Assembly (NCBI RefSeq): GCF_000315625.1
Contig: NW_005434662.1
Coordinates: 1-55,000, forward strand
Reading direction: 5' to 3'
DNA: 55,000 nucleotides
DNA from: Guillardia theta CCMP2712
Lineage: Eukaryota; Cryptophyceae; Pyrenomonadales; Geminigeraceae
A model generated the notes under the pieces. That model worked only from the letters and a program-made list of their open reading frames with translations. It had not been told where the DNA came from and ran no database searches. Each line of letters begins with the position of its first letter. The first letter of the stretch is position 1. Of the stretch, positions 33,401-45,298 are shown piece after piece. A program made the position numbers and the translations under genes.

Positions 33401-36400
33401 AGCTGCCTGGGAGCGGCAACATGAGGGCCGGTCGTCCTCGGTAGAGCCTCCCAGCAAGAACAGAGCTCCGGCTCCCGCTGAAGCTGCAGACAAGCCCAAC
33501 CAGGCGACAGTGGCGGCGAGCAAGGCGTTGCGACTAGCAGGGACAGCAGCGAACGCGAAGCGGGGGATCAAGCGAACCCCTGGCAAGTCACCCAAGGCTG
33601 CAGACGCTCCTGCGCTTGCCGAGAAGTTCCACATGCTCGAGGCTCACCTTCAGCGAGTCTCTCCCATCCAGTCTGCCTCGCTCAACTCCGCTGAGCCCTC
33701 CAAGGAGAAGCTGCCGATGTCCCATCCTCCCGCTGACCTCCCGGTCGACTACCTCTTCAAGGAGGACGCACCTGTCAGCGGCTTGCCACATGTCGACCCC
33801 AGCAGCTCAGCCTCCATCGCCAACCGAGCGAGTGGATCTCAGAGGTTCTCCTCCAGCGCTGATCTCTCCGTCACCGCAGTCCGTAGAGCAGACAAGCACG
33901 ACCTGCTGAGACGAGACGACCGCAGGGGTCCAGCTCAGTCCCAGGAGAAGCTCACCTGGAGCGTGCTTGACGCCAGCTCCTCCTCCAAGGATGACCCTGC
34001 CAGGTTTGCGCAGGAGGTGCAAAACCTCATCGACGCTGTGGGGGTCGTCAGCCTCCACAAGCGCCCTCTAGAGCCTCTCCTCTCCCCTCCCGTCGCTGCT
34101 GGGCTCGAGCACGCCCTCCGCAAGGACTCGCAGTTTCTTGATGGCCCCTTCCGGCCCCAGCTGAGGTGCCTGGAGACGGTAGGAGCGTTTTCGCTTCCCA
34201 AGGAGCCGCTTCCTACCCTCGTGCTGCCGTGCGGTGCTCTCATCTGGCGCTCAGATCGGGGCTGCGAGACGTACACGACCTTCCTGCCGGAGGGGACGGA
34301 CAACGGGGTCTACCTGCACTGTTACTCGCGGTACCGGGAGGAGATGAAGGAGGGGATGTGGATTCCCGAGGCTATCTTCGTCGCCTCTCGCACTCAATTT
34401 CATGCCTCCATCCTCTTCGCTCTCACTGCTTACGCCTCGAACTTGCCTGCCTCGGTGCCCTGGGACACGTCGCACGTCAAGGAGCTGATCTCCATCCTCG
34501 CCATGCCTGTGCCCCTCCCCGGACAGCCGCTGCATGTTCAGATGTACAGTCAGATCGTCCACGTCCAGCGCCCCTCCGCCAAGGAGCTCCCGCTGGCAGA
34601 CATCGACTTTGCCGTCCTCTTCCGCTGCCTGGACCTCGTCACCATTCGCCGGGTCCTCCTCCTCCTCCTCCTCGGCGAGCCACAATTGCTGGTTGTGGCA
34701 GACGATGCCAGCGTGCTGTTCCCGATCCTCGAGGCCTTGAAGCTGCTGCTCTTCCCGTTTGAGTGGCCCTTCACTATGATTCCTATCCTCCCTATCAACT
34801 TCTTGACCGAGCTTGACTCCCCCTTCCCCTTCCTCCTCGGGGTCACCAGACCTGCCCTTCCGCGAGGAAGAGTCCCTTCCAACGTGTCGGTGCTGGACAC
34901 AACGCACAAGACTCTCTCCATCCCCCCGGCCCTCAGTGCTCTCGAGCGCAGCAGCGCAGGAGTCGCTCTCGCCCGGGCCATGGACGAGCGTCTCCTCGCC
35001 TTCGAAGAGCGAGTCCTCCACGTGCTCCAAGGACACGCCGCGTGTGATCCAGCCAAGACGACCAACGACGAGATCTGGGCTGAGGCAATCACGGTGAGGG
35101 AACAGGTGACGTCAGCATGACTGGGTTGACCTGGTTGACAGGCACCTGGGACGTGGAAGTCTTTGAATGAGAACCACGTCTCTCCGCTGCAAACTTGTGT
35201 AGATGTTCTGAGAAACAACCTCCTGTTTGACCTCGGTGAGGCGAACAATGCATGCACCTGACCTCTCTTCCCTTGCGCTCTTGTGACTTGTGATTCCAGT
35301 CAGTTTGGTCTTCCGCTTTCCTCTCTTCGTTCAGAACGCTGTTGACGACGATGCGGTGATGGAGATCAGACAGAAGAAGCTTCTCCCTCCCAGCGGTACG
35401 AATGTCGTCCATGTCGACACAGCAGGCCTTGTCGGCGCGTCGGAGGAGCCGGAGATCCTAGAGGTTCTCTGCCGGACTCGCATGTTCAACCTGCTTGTCG
35501 CCAAGAGGATGCCGTACTGGGAGGCCGCGTTTGGCCTCCGGACGAGGTACAGTTGTGTGCCATGCATGCGAGCGAGTGAGGTCACCTGAGCAGAGGCAAG
35601 GGCGCGAGGAAGGCGAGAGCGGGCGACCTCGTGGAGACGTACATGAGGGCGAGGCTGGAGGCGGAGGCACACGAGGTGGAGGGTCGCTGACGGGGTGAAG
35701 TCAAGTCACGTGCCTGGCAGATCGCGAACTTGGAGACGATCCAGATGTGTGGGTTCTTGTTTGTGCAGGAGGACAGGCGGCAGCAGGCAGGCACGAGTGT
35801 GCAGGGAGAGCGGAGCCTCACGCGATCGGAGAGGAGCCATGAGAGCGGCTGGCAGTTGAAGTGGTGCGAGCTGGACGGGTGAGTAGCAAGAGCTTGCGAG
35901 GAGGAGGGGGAGGGAGCCTGAGACTTTCTTGCAGCCTCTCCTTGAAGATGCTGGTCTTTCAGAGCCCCGCAGGTGCCCCAGTCCTCCTTGACCTGCCCCT
36001 CCCTCACTTGCTGCACAGGTCCAGCTCCTTCAGTGGTCGGTGGGGAGGCGTCGGAGGACGATGTGGTCTTCCTTCTGGAGGAGCGAGAGACTTTCATCAA
36101 CGCCTTCGAGTCGAGTCGCAGGCACTGAACTTCTCCTCCTCCTCCCTCACTGACAACCTTTTCAGGGACCCGACCTCCTTCAACTTCGAGATCTCTGTGA
36201 GAGGACAGGGCTCGGTGACAGATCTTCTCCTCCCCGCTCCCGTTCATCCCTCCCCCTCTCCCTCCCCTCTTCCTTGTGCTCCATCTCTACTCTCAACTCC
36301 ATCTGGTGATTGATCCCAAAGGTGCAGGGGAGTGGGCAGGACGTGATACGGTCACTTCGCATCTGCGCCAAGGTAGCCTTCAGCTGCAGCTCCTGCTGGC

Positions 36401-36603
36401 TGACCTGTTGCCAGGATGCCGCGTCTCGAACAAGCTGGATAAAGCACATCCGAGCTCGATGCATGGGACCCGAGGTGAGAAAACGCTCTGCTGGACTCGA
36501 CCCGGGGCTGATCGAGACGCAGCCGCTACACAAGTTGGCAGAGATGGTAGGAACTCATGGAGGAGGAACAGACGCGAGCTCACCCCAGGGCCCGCGGCGA
36601 TGA
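30412..36603 (+). CDS. RhoGAP-like / SH3 / DENN / PH multidomain protein
   Basis: Eleven exons (30412-32270, 32315-35093, 35142-35235, 35300-35546, 35594-35675, 35769-35878, 35935-35972, 36019-36121, 36166-36196, 36322-36372, 36415-36603) give 1,860 residues with every phase consistent. Domains: a RhoGAP-like fold (~123-300, GLNSPGLFKEK... to HSDHNHFTLHDA), an SH3 (~413-480, AIAKFNYDATESDELTLRKGDKI...GWYIGRIG...GHLPSTHI), a long disordered basic stretch, a DENN module (~1255-1600, with LFRCLDLVTIRRVLLLLLLGE and PF.WPFTMIPILP as central motifs) and a C-terminal PH domain (~1714-1812, ending ASRTSWIKHIRARC). DENN modules usually activate Rab GTPases; RhoGAP folds switch off Rho GTPases. The usual arginine finger (GIFRxS) reads GLFKEK here, so GAP activity is doubtful. 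Intron 36122-36165 is GC-AG. Likely a scaffold linking Rab and Rho signalling on membranes. Confidence 0.9.
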
Positions 36604-36688
36604 AGAGGCGATTGTACACATAGGATTGAAGTGAAACATCTCAAACGTTCATGTCTGTTAAGTTCGCAATTAAATGTTGAAGCTCTGG

Positions 36689-37369
36689 TTATGTTTGCCT
36701 CTTGCTGTGCGTCAAGATGCCGTTGTAAGGATCTACCAGGTCCAGGAACTCAGCGAAGGAGAATTCTTTCTCTGTCTCCTGTACGCTCTTACCAAACAAC
36801 TGATCTGTCAGCTTCCCCATCACCTGCTCGCTCAGGTCAGCCCTACCCTCCAGCTCCTCGGTCGCACCTCCTTGCCATAGCGATGGTAAAGGATTTCCAT
36901 GCACTCGTCTTCGCTCATCGTCCCTCCGCCATCCTTGTCGCACACCATGAACTCTATCAGGTTGTAAAGTCGTGTCGGCTCTTGGCCCGTCCTGTCCTTT
37001 CGGCATCGCACGTAGAGCTGGACGAAGTTGTCCCAGTCGATCCACCCGTTAGCGTCCTCGTCCACTTCCCAGATGATGTCTTCCACCTCTGACAGCCCGT
37101 ACTCCGTCCTCTTCCGCGGCTGGTACCCGAGATTCTGCCGTCGAAGAGGTGAGTTGAAGCAGCAACAGGACGAGGAGAGCACTAGGGAGGTTTACCTTGT
37201 ACGCCTGAGTCAGCTCTTGGACGTCGATCTTGCCGTCTTTCTGCGACATGCTCAGAAGCCAGGTGAAGCCCAACAGAGATCTCACCTTGAGATCCATCCT
37301 CTCGAAGACGCGCCCTAGGTTGTCATAATCCACTCGCTTGTCCAGCCCATACTTTTCCCACTCTTCCAT
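36689..37369 (-). CDS. EF-hand calcium-binding protein
   Basis: Four exons (37369-37286, 37240-37196, 37134-36868, 36823-36689), introns 44-61 nt, 176 residues. Loop 1, made across the first splice (DLKKDGKIDVQE), and loop 3 (DKDGGGTMSEDE) are canonical. Loop 2 (DEDANGWIDWDN) has Asn at position 12 and should bind weakly. The fourth hand is degenerate. A conserved run of the type W..F...Y.RC..D.TG.EP..L.N...FM..DKD...M...E.M.ILY.RYGKE recalls flagellar/outer-dynein-arm-associated EF-hand proteins of protists; that subfamily call is from memory and tentative. Convergent with the DENN gene, 85 bp apart. Confidence 0.85.
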
Positions 37370-39820
37370 CTCAGACGCCTCTCACAGGAAGCAGAACGTA
37401 AGGACGTCAGGCCACTGGAAACAAGTCTGAGAGTCAGAGCGTCGCCGTGGCTTGTAAGTTGGGCAAGTCTACTCCTGTCTCAACACATCTCCTTTGCTCT
37501 CCCTCGCATTGCTACCTCTTCCTGCTCTCTTTCCTCCATCGAGGACTGCACTAGTTCCTGAATCAGCGCTCTTTCCTTTCTCAACACCCTCCGGCAGTGA
37601 AGCCGCCCAGCTGATTCTTTAGCAGAAAGATCATCAGGCTTCAGGCTCAGGTTCTCTCATCTATTCTTCAACTTCATCTTCAAGCAAGACAATCGGCTGA
37701 GCGGCCCTCGTCTAGTCTTCTCCCGGATCTCACTCGGTCACTAGCTGAGTCTGCCAGTAGCTGAGCTGAGCCTCAGCGGCGTCTCTCCTCATCATGGCGC
37801 TGAGTCGCCCGAAATTCGTCTGGTGCCAGCCTAGTAGGATCACTCGATTTCCGTTGGTCGGTCCAGTACCAGTACCTCAAAATTACTCAACAGCCCGGCC
37901 TTGGAACCAAGGCGGCGGTTCACGGTCACTGACCGTGCAAGAGCCGGGCCCGGCCCACGGCCCGGCGATCGGCGATGATCATGCCTATCGGATCGGGCCT
38001 CCGGTCCGGCTGTTGAGCGGCAGGTCGGGCCAACCCCTCTGCACTTTGTTGCAGGCCTGCTTTCGACCACCTCTCATTTGGTGGGAAATGAAGGGGGTAC
38101 TTTATGTGGGCCTTCAGGCAGGCATCATGGCTGGGGTACAGTATAGTATCAAGTTGATCTAAGTGAGGAACTAGTAAAAATTGCATATCCTCTTACCCTG
38201 CATTCAACGCTCCAAATGACCTCGCAGGCTTCCCACCCTACCCTGCTTCTAATGTGCCATCCCATGGACCCCCTCTAGTGCTTCGGTTTCCGTTGCCCCT
38301 ACATCACCGTCGCGTCATCATCCACCCTCCATTGTTCCTATGACAAGCACCGGTACTCAATGAGAAGCACCACCCCACCCCTCTCCTTGAATAGCTTATT
38401 TCACCCCACCCCATCTCTGAACTGTATGTGACCCTCGGCACAAAGCGTCGCAATTCAACAGTGAGTCATTGGCTGTACCCCTCCCCTCCCACCCCACCCT
38501 AGATACTTGATCACCCCTATGTTCCAGACATAGCCCATGGTGACCCCATGGTGAAAGAGTCACGTGCAAACAAAAAGCACATTGGTCCGGGAGGAGAGAA
38601 CCAGATGGTATGGGGTAGCCTCTCAGAACTTAGGAGGCTACTTAGAAAACTACAGTGGGTAAGGTACAAAGTGCATGACCTGTTCATGAGCGCCTGTACA
38701 TAAAGGCTCACATGCAATTGAACCCAAGGCAATGGGTGGGGGTGATCTTTGAGTTGGTACCTAGTTTCATCACCGGTCATTGTGTGTCCAGGGGTGTTTT
38801 CCAAAGCAAAGGGGTGGGGGAGGTGTGCCTGCTTCTAGAAGGATACATGTGGGTGGATGAATGACTGGGGGTGATGCGTCCGAGAGGGATAAATTTGATG
38901 GGTGGGGTCCAGTGATCATCCAAATATGGGGGTGCTTTACTGAGCCAAAATAGTATTATGAGAGGGTAGGTCATGAGGGTCCAGCCGACATGCAAATCGG
39001 ATATTGTGGATTGGGGGTAGGGGTAGCTATGTGAGGGGTCCACAAAAGAAGTGATGGGGGTGGGATATGAAGGGGTCATGAAGGACACGGGTGGTAAGTT
39101 TGTGGATCTCAGAGAGGAGCCAGTGGTAGGGGTAGGGGTAGGGTCATTGTTTGACAGCAAGGGTCCTCATCAAGCGGACCATTAAATGTTAGGGGTTAAA
39201 TGAGGAAAAGGAATAAAGGATGGTCTGGGGGTGGGTGAAAATATATAACGAAAGGGGGTGATGCCAATTTAAGCTTGTAAAGTGAGGTGGGTGAAAATTT
39301 GAATGTGGGTAGGGTCTATTGAGGACCGGTACTTTGATTTTTGTGCAGGGATGGGGTAGGGTGGTTTGCCAAACTTCCTCCCGCGCAGTCCTCTCTCTCC
39401 CGCCCTTCTTTCCATATCCATGTCGTGCTCGCTCTGTTTCTGATTGCTTGCCCTGCTCTTGCCTCCTGCGTCAAGTGCTAAAGAACAGTTGTATTCAAGT
39501 CAGCATGCTGTAACACGATATCCTCAAATCTCTCTCTTTCTCCTCTCTTCGCTCTCGAAAGTTTCAAACTGACGGAAACGTGGGTCTAACAACAACCTTG
39601 TCATTTCGTTCTCTTTCATGCTTTCAGTCGAATGTTGCCATGAAGTACTCAAGCTTGATCAAAGCGAATCCCTCAACTTGGTTTCCCTCTACAAACTGTT
39701 CTTTGTAAAAGCTCTATGTCAGTGCGAAAGTGTAGTTGTGCTCTGCGAGTGTTTGTTGGTTTCTCTAATTTGCATACTGATTGTTGAAGCCCCTCAAATC
39801 TCATTCATGTAATTGGTTCC
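37370..39820. other. Divergent intergenic region with GC patch and G/C-rich tracts
   Basis: 37400-37790 is ordinary 5' flank. 37900-38040 is a small GC-rich patch. 38160-38520 is rich in CCCCACCC-type tracts on this strand, whereas 38560-39360 is rich in GGGGTGGGG/TAGGGGTAGGGG tracts, so the strand bias flips near 38540. 39400-39820 is AT-richer and may include untranslated or unplaced 5' exons of the next gene. No gene seen. Confidence 0.6.
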
Positions 39821-42800
39821 ATGACACGTGTTGAAGAGAAACCTTCACGGCGCAATGAAAACTCGACTGACATCCTAGTTTTGCTTGAGCAGGCAGCGGC
39901 TTTCTCGGCAATGCTTGCCTTTGGTTTGAAATTACCAAACCAGGTCAAGAAGGGAGCAGCAGAGATTCAGCATGAGGAAAAGAAGGCAAGAGGAGAGCTA
40001 GTAGACTATGTCGACCCTACAGCCCACCTTCCCTGGAAGAAAAACAAAGGTGGTACATGGGGTGTACAATCAAACGCTCCTCAACAAAGTAACCCTCCCC
40101 ATTCATCTCCACATGCACCCCCCAAGGATAAGAGTAAACCTGCCTGGAATGTAGAGAATATCCAACAACCACCTCAATTATCTCTCGAGGATGAGCTTGC
40201 CAAGGTTTGTTCCCTTTTGTTTTTGTTTTTGTGAAAGGTTCCTCCTTACAACATGATCAGGAGAATCCTACTTCCCCCAAAGCAGCACCTACATCTCCAA
40301 AGGTTGCAAAGCCTGCATGGGGTGGTGCGGGGCTTCCAAAAGCGCCTGTTGAGATTAAGAAAGAAATTCCTTCGTTCTCAGGGTCCGCCTGGGCTGATGA
40401 ATGCGACGACGATGATGACGATGTTGAAGTCAAGAAACCTGTCCAGACTTCCTCAAGTCAACCCGTGTCTGATTTTTCGTCGAATGGGTCTCGATTCTCA
40501 GGTGCAAGGGTACCTTTTGCAGTCCATCCTGATGGCGATAGAACTAGAGAACGTGAAATGGACCCTACAGACAGCATGTTTAGGGGCGAAAGGAATGGTG
40601 TAAACGATCGTGGATTCGGTAACCGTAGAGAACATTACGAAAGATTCACTGATCGGCGAGAACAATTTGAAAGAGACTTCGAAAGACATGGTTATCAGAA
40701 AGGTTTTGAGCGAAGGGGATTAGATGATCGTTCAGCAGCTTTTGATAGATTCCGTGGATCTCAGGAGCGGGAACGAGGTTATTATGATCGAGACAGGGTC
40801 ATGCACGAACGAGAGAGAATTATGTACGATCGCGAAAGAGGACCTGCTTGGAATTCATCACATGATCAATGGAAACAAGGAAGGCAAGGTTTTCGTTCTG
40901 ATCCTTTCGATGGAGGTAGATCCTTTGATGGAGGCAGGCACGCAGGGGAAGCTTTCGAGAGGAACTTCCGTGACGATGGTGCCTACAAACGTGATCAAGT
41001 GGACACAGAGAGAAGTTCCATGGATGTTTCCCGAGATAGGATGGGAACTGAAGGATCCTCATCAAGATCTGGTTTTGTCGGGAGAACGCCTGACAATAGA
41101 TCACTGTACCAACCAGGGCAAGGTGCCCGGGGGCCGATTGAAACGACCAAACGATTGGATGGAGAAATGCCTCGAAATCCAGAACAAGATACGCTCCGAA
41201 GGGACAGAGCAGGAAGTACTGAAGCATTGGAAAGACAAATTTTGACTCAGGATGGAACTTCAAATGTGTTGATTGACCAAGGTCGAATTAACACCACTGA
41301 AGGAAGAGTTGAAGATGCGAATCCGAGATCTTCAGGGGAGCTGACAGACTCCAGGAATACTCCAGCATCACGCCACGACAAAAATGTTCAGGATCGGATC
41401 ACAAAGTCACAGCATGATCCCGAGGATCCAACCTGGGCGAAATTAGGCAGGGAACGACAAAATGAACCCCTAGAGAAATCTCCAACTTTGAGTCCTTCAA
41501 AGCCTCCAATCGCCATTATGAGAAGGCCGAATAAGGATCTTGCTAATCCAGAGATTGAAAGCGAACGGCATGCTGTGCTGCATAGTGATCAAAAAGCAAG
41601 TTGCACAAATAATTTATCTGCGTCCAAGCATCTGATCAAAGAGGTCAATACTACAACACGTGTGGAGCACACAGGTCTTTGAAAATCTTCTTCATTACTT
41701 TTTAACTTTCAATGTAGAAGAGAGTTCGACCTCGATCGGACCTCCTGTCTCAACGAATCCGACAAACTCAATCAAGGTATGTCATATTTTGATATTTTGA
41801 CCTGTGCCGCGTCAATCAAACAGTTGTGACGGTTCACTTGCAGGTGGATTCTGATCGAGAGGCGAAACAAATTTCAAGACCGAATTCAGATCCTATCAAC
41901 CAATCCTTGAACACAATTTCTGTACTGACTCGGGATCAAGATATCTCGAAACAAGGTACACCGTCAACTCGTTGTCGTCGAGTACATGCAATTGATAAAG
42001 TTTCAGATGTGCATGGCAACAATCCTGGAGAGAAGAAAATTGAAATTCTACCGAGATCTGTGGATGAAACGAAAGATGAAATTCTGACCGTCTCAGGAAG
42101 TAGGAAACATGATGATAATATGAAGCGGAGTCAAAACCATCACAATGAAGCGATTCAGCGTTATCAACCAAAGCAGATGCGCCAACGCAATACGGTATTA
42201 ATTTCTGCGTCAGAGACGGCAGTGGAGACCCTTCCAAAGCTACCCGAGCAGTCGCATGGTGAAGTCACATCAGGTGTAAATCCACCGAAAGATCTCAATT
42301 CACACGAAAAAGATGGAAGTCAAACGGTGAAATACAGCAAGAGTGGCAAAGTGTTAAAGACGGAGGCAAAAAGGAATATTGTCATACAGTCGGTTGAAAG
42401 CGTCATCGACTCGAACAATGACTCTCAACTCAATCATTCAAATTCTTTACAACTCAACAAGAGCAAGCAGGACAAGGGTCATAGGAGTGGAGTGATCCAT
42501 GAGATCGTGCCAGGCACAGACCTGCAGTGCGAGCCTGCGAAGGAAGTACAATCTAAGGGACAGGCACAGAAAATCCAATCCCAGCAGCATTTTCCAAAAG
42601 CAAATAATCCAAAACAGCAAAAGCAGAGGCCGAACAGTGCAATCCAACGACAACAGCAGCCTGTTGTAAAAGAGTCGCAATTTCAAACACAGCCAGCACA
42701 GCAATCAGTGGATAAGGGCAATGGGGCCAGAGACAACAAGAAGTCAGATGCTGACGACGAAAATATGAAACAACAAACAATGAAGATAAAACAGCACGCA

Positions 42801-43766
42801 ACAGCTGTAAAAAGCCCAAACTCAGCTGAAGGCCAGCCTCAAGGAGATCAGGTCAAGAAGCAACACAACTCTGGTCAACCTGCACAAGTAAATCGAGAAA
42901 AGCAAGTTGCTCCTTCCAAAGGAAACGCAGTAGTGCAATCTGAACAGGAGGGTGCAAATGTTCCTCCAGGGCGTGCAAGGGCATCTACACCAAGGAACAA
43001 ATACGGTAAAGGCGTGAATGTGGAGCAAGATCGTTCAGAAAAAGTTTTGGTAGCTGATGAGTCCTTGGCAAAGGATGTTGCAGGACAACCTGAAGAAACC
43101 AAAGCTGTCCATGGAGGTGACAACAGGAAGAAATTTGGTCGTGACAAGATCAAGACACCGCATTCTGAACAGGACCAAAGCTCAACCAAGAGCAAACATG
43201 CTTTGCAGTCAGCAGAGTCGAACAACTCGAACTCAAGTGCAATGGGCAAAGAAAATTCAGAATTGGAGGAAGCGGCAAAGCATCCCAGGAATAAGGAAAG
43301 ATCGATCGAACACTATGTTCCTCCCAAACTTCGACAGCAAAGGTCACAACCTAAAGAGCAGGCCCAGGAGGATTTACAACAGGATGGGCAGAATGCCCAA
43401 TCCAATCCATCAGTAGATGGTTCGCAAAAGCCTCTTAAAGGAGTCGACAACAAGAAGAACCGCAAGATCAACAGAGACTCTGCACCTTTTTCTGATGTTC
43501 CTGCGGATGGAAAGCTTCAGAATCAGGAGCCAAAATATTTGCCTGGTGAGAGCAACGGGAATGTTGTCAGCTGTAGTGCGCAAGAAGCTGGCGATTCAAA
43601 GGGCGAGGAAGGTCCTCAGACAAGCTCGTCGACGACGCGGGTGACTTTTGTGTGCGCATACGAAGTTAGAATACTCATGTTGAGTGTGCAGGGCTTTCGT
43701 CCGAGGGGGAGAGGAGGCAGCCGCTTTCGTGGGCGCGGAGGTCACAAACCAGCTATCGCAACATGA
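39821..43766 (+). CDS. Low-complexity putative RNA-binding protein, RGG tail
   Basis: Five exons (39821-40204, 40261-41674, 41718-41776, 41844-43640, 43692-43766), introns 43-67 nt, 1,242 residues if the ATG at 39821 is used; an upstream exon entering at 39892 is also possible. No folded domain is recognised. Seen in order: LPWKKNKGGTWG, KPAW motifs, an acidic WADECDDDDDD patch, a region of alternating Arg/Asp/Glu/Tyr repeats (REHYERFTDRREQFER-like, 40640-40860), long Gln/Lys/Asn/Ser-rich disorder, a HYVPPKLRQQ motif and a C-terminal FRPRGRGGSRFRGRGG tail. RGG tails and RD/RE-rich repeats are typical of mRNA-binding and splicing proteins. The acidic tryptophan patch resembles one in the BAT2-domain gene at 11.9-15.2 kb, but homology is unproven. 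Confidence 0.75.
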
Positions 43767-45298
43767 TGAAGTTTCAGTGCATTGTAGTTGCGACGCCTCC
43801 CCGGCGGCGATGCCCACCGTCACGTGATCAGTGATACGTGAGTGGAAGCCTTGAACAGTTTCAAGTCTCAGTGTTGTCACAGTGTAGCAGTATATTATCA
43901 CAGAGTCAGTTCAAATGAAGCATCTCAGTCCGAATCACTCCCTGGCCGCGGGCGACGGTCACCGGGGCAGTCCGTACGGTCACGGTGACTCAGTCACAGC
44001 AGCGGCGGGGCCTCAGCCTCTAACGGTGGCAATCCCGGCGCCGGGCGGCCCGGACAACTGCACGCCGCCGTTACATTGGCCGTTACATTATCAGTTGACC
44101 TCTTTAGCCATGAACCAAAAAGGTACCAAGAATAGCAGGAGGTTGAAACCCTTGTGATCCCCTACCCCCTAATATACAGGTAAATATAGGGGTACTTCAA
44201 TACCCCATTCAACTCTTCTGCCCGTGTTAAATGAGGGTGGTGCTCTAACGCCACCACCCCTTTATTCCCCAACTTGACTTGTGAGAAAGTACCTGGTAAT
44301 TTAGCTGAAAATTGTGGGTAAATTATGGGTAGTGGTCACTACCCCACCACCCTCATAGAATTCCTCTTCGCGACGAAGGGCCGAACCACCCTAACGGCTC
44401 CTAAGGCACGAACCCCTGTAAAGATTCCCAACAAACTATTCATTCACCCCTTCTAATCACTACAATAGTACCCGTATCAAATATAGTTTCTACCACCCCC
44501 ACCTGGTCTAATTCTCTCAAACAGCTCCGACCCCCTAGGCTGTCACCTAATTGTTGGAAGTTCACCCGGCCCCCACCCCACCCTCCTCTTCTAGTCAGGA
44601 AGGATCGTATTGGGCCCATCACCACCCACCCTAAGGTCCGGACCCCATGTGCCTGAAAATTGATGATTCGACTCCCCCAATTAAATTCAAATACCTTGAA
44701 ATTTCGCCTTTCATTTTGAACATTTGTACAACATTTGACGTCAACTCTGATTTTCAAAGTCAACTTGAGGACGACCCAGCCAATTTTCTGAAAACAGAGT
44801 ATCATTCATGAATGAATGAGTTTTCGTCTTGAAATCAAAACGTCGATGCGGCCATTCAGATATTGTGGTCAAATGTATGTAGTAAATAAGATAATTTGAC
44901 CGTTTCAGTCTCTAATTTTGGCTCTGATAATGCGACTACTAAATATTACTACACATGAGACCTCTTGGTATGTAGTAATTTGTGTCAGCTTTCCAGTCTC
45001 ACGCCAACTTTCTTTAGCATTTGAGTACCCCACCACACATACCCCACCCCTAGATACCTTCAGCGCCAACTCCCCATCGCAGAATCTCCATATCCACACT
45101 TGCTCATCCTCCTGCTCCCGTTCCCGCTGCTTCTGGTCTACAGCTTGCCTCTGCTTCCTCTACCTCTTACTTCTCATCTTGTCCCTTTTGAAACTCGATT
45201 CGTGCTATCTAGCACTGTTTCAAGTTCTAGTCCCTCACAGCCCCACCTTTCGTGCTAGCTCGAGTACATCTGTCGCCATCGTTTTTCCTTCCTGCACC
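43767..45298. other. Intergenic region with GC patch and C-rich tracts
   Basis: 43930-44070 is a GC-rich island with GGTCACGGTGACTCAGTCA. 44150-44680 is dominated by ACCCC/CCACCCC tracts on this strand. 44690-45040 is AT-rich. 45040-45295 is pyrimidine-rich 5' flank of the next gene. No gene seen. Confidence 0.55.

Noticed and set aside
34251-35036. 261-residue antisense frame inside the DENN exon
   Set aside because: It mirrors a coding exon with strong codon bias, has no protein-like pattern and no splice structure.
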